From contig CAYWRO010000084.1 in NCBI GenBank assembly GCA_964460345.1, positions 1-14,796 of the forward strand: a stretch of 14,796 nt of DNA, in the 5' to 3' direction. Source of the stretch: CAYWRO01 sp964460345 (GTDB taxonomy: Bacteria; Planctomycetota; Phycisphaerae; Phycisphaerales; UBA1924). The notes under the pieces were generated by a model, which saw only the letters and a program-made list of their open reading frames with translations, searched no databases and was not told the DNA's origin. A program made the position numbers and the translations under genes. This document shows positions 14,014 through 14,796 of the stretch, piece by piece. Position 1 is the first letter of the stretch. Each line of letters begins with the position of its first letter.

Positions 14014-14439
14014 ATGCGATTCATGCTGCTTGTCATTCCCAGGGGATACGAGACCGCCGCGCCCGACGCCGCGCCCGCGGCCGAGGAGGTGGCGCGGATG
14101 ATGAAGTACAACGAGCAACTCCAGAAGGCGGGCGTGCTGCTGGCTTTGGACGGGCTGACGCCCCCCTCCATGGGGGCGCGGGTGTCCTTCAAGGGGGGAA
14201 CGCCCACGGTGACCGACGGCCCCTTCCCCGAGGCCAAGGAGGTGCTCGGCGGGTACTGGATGATCGATGTGAAGTCGCGCGAAGAGGCGATCGAGTGGGC
14301 GAAGCGTGCGCCCATGGGCGACAACGAGATGATCGAGGTCCGGCAGGTGCAGCAGATGGAAGACTTCCCGGAAGATGTGCAGCGCGCGGCCGAGGGGTTT
14401 GAGCAGATGCAGGCACGGGCGGGACAGCCGGGAACGTAA
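14014..14439 (+). CDS. YCII-related (DGPF-domain) protein
   Basis: The 141-residue protein of the YciI-like dimeric alpha/beta barrel fold begins MRFMLLV and carries the signature TDGPFPEAKEVLGGYW (67-82). The fold is that of muconolactone isomerase-like domains, and DGPF proteins are often encoded next to an ECF sigma factor in stress-response modules. The ATG at 14014 is supported by AAGGAGA at 14001-14007; the longer frame from 13981 would overlap the preceding gene. Length is normal. It is followed 45 bases later by a DUF998-like gene, and the two are probably cotranscribed. No sigma factor is seen in the window; one could lie beyond the right edge. Biochemical role is unknown. Confidence 0.93.
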   Translation: MRFMLLVIPRGYETAAPDAAPAAEEVARMMKYNEQLQKAGVLLALDGLTPPSMGARVSFKGGTPTVTDGPFPEAKEVLGGYWMIDVKSREEAIEWAKRAPMGDNEMIEVRQVQQMEDFPEDVQRAAEGFEQMQARAGQPGT

Positions 14440-14484
14440 AACGAGCCGCCCGGGCGGATTCTGCGCGGCAGAACTGGAGAAGAC

Positions 14485-14796
14485 ATGGACAGGACAGAGA
14501 CTTCGTCCGCGGCGGCGGCCGATGCCGGCGCTGCGGCGCACACCACGCGGCTGCTGCTGGCCTGCGGTGTCGCGGCGGGGCCGTTCTACATCGTGGTCGG
14601 CGCGCTGCAGGCGCTGCTGCGCGACGGGTTCGACCCGGCGCGGCACGCGCTCAGCCTGCTGACGCTCGGCGCGATGGGATGGGTGCAGGTGGCGAACTTC
14701 ATCCTCACCGGCGCGCTTGTGATCGCGGGCGCGGTGGGCGTCCGCCGAACGCTGAAGCGCCGTTCCGCCCTCCCAGCCCCCCCCGCGCCCCCCGCG
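14485..14796 (+). CDS. DUF998-like membrane protein, truncated by the window edge
   Basis: The first 104 codons are present. A polar Ala-rich N-terminus (1-20) is followed by a membrane segment (LLLACGVAAGPFYIVVGALQAL, read as two pieces at 23-33 and 34-44), the stretch FDPARHALSLLTLG, then GWVQVANFILTGALVIAGAVG and the basic VRRTLKRR. The order 'GxxAGPxY... FDxxRHxLSLL... GWxQxANF' is characteristic of DUF998, a polytopic membrane family of unknown function often found beside YCII genes and ECF sigma factors. The ATG at 14485 is preceded by GGAGA (14476-14480). The last visible codons (14766-14796) are a Pro/Ala run encoded by long C-runs; the frame continues past the edge. Confidence 0.85.
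   Translation, partial: MDRTETSSAAAADAGAAAHTTRLLLACGVAAGPFYIVVGALQALLRDGFDPARHALSLLTLGAMGWVQVANFILTGALVIAGAVGVRRTLKRRSALPAPPAPPA

Noticed and set aside
14158..14178. C-run/G-run palindrome round CTCCATG in the YCII gene
   Set aside because: It lies inside well-supported coding sequence and encodes ordinary residues before the DGPF motif; no sign of a regulatory role.

Overview
This window is GC-rich bacterial chromosome with dense, short-spaced genes. The first gene encodes a CPHCxYDLTGLP...CPECG zinc ribbon joined to membrane segments, a layout I associate with Planctomycetota. GC-biased codons, ACP-like and membrane proteins of unknown role, and AT-rich heptamer arrays between genes also fit a planctomycete, perhaps a Phycisphaerae-like lineage. 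This assignment is inference; no rRNA or other marker gene is present.

Layout. Left part (1-3193): a zinc-ribbon membrane protein (+, open at the left edge) runs tail to tail into a two-gene minus-strand unit, a CPBP-type membrane protease followed by a MoxR/ChlI-like AAA+ ATPase. A 15-unit heptamer array separates the two stop codons. Middle (3388-9772): L-2-hydroxyglutarate oxidase (+) overlaps tail to tail with a family 9 glycosyltransferase (-). Next come a DUF2238/YjdF-like membrane protein (+), a second heptamer array folded around a GC hairpin, and a fatty-acid-hydroxylase/sterol-desaturase-type membrane enzyme (+). The last of these overlaps by 98 bp the 3' end of dihydroorotase (pyrC, -), which lies behind an O-methyltransferase (-). 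Right part (9832-14796): tRNA-Pro(GGG) with promoter and terminator, then eight plus-strand genes: SnoaL-like, triple DUF1801, a small unknown, VOC/glyoxalase-like, a two-TM protein, an ACP-like/TM fusion, YCII (DGPF) and DUF998 (cut by the right edge).

How the genes work together. Most of the left and middle is a mix of housekeeping genes (pyrC, lhgO, tRNA) and envelope genes (glycosyltransferase, membrane hydroxylase, CPBP protease) with no single pathway. The right-hand group is a recognisable assortment of small stress or catabolism-type folds (SnoaL, DUF1801, VOC, YCII, DUF998). In GC-rich bacteria such genes often sit beside an ECF sigma factor, but none is visible here.

The most unusual material is the pair of 7-bp-period arrays (812-916 and 6615-6763). 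They are AT- or purine/pyrimidine-rich, arranged as opposing arms that can pair, and they touch or contain the stop codons of neighbouring genes. I see no defence system, CRISPR array, prophage or insertion sequence.
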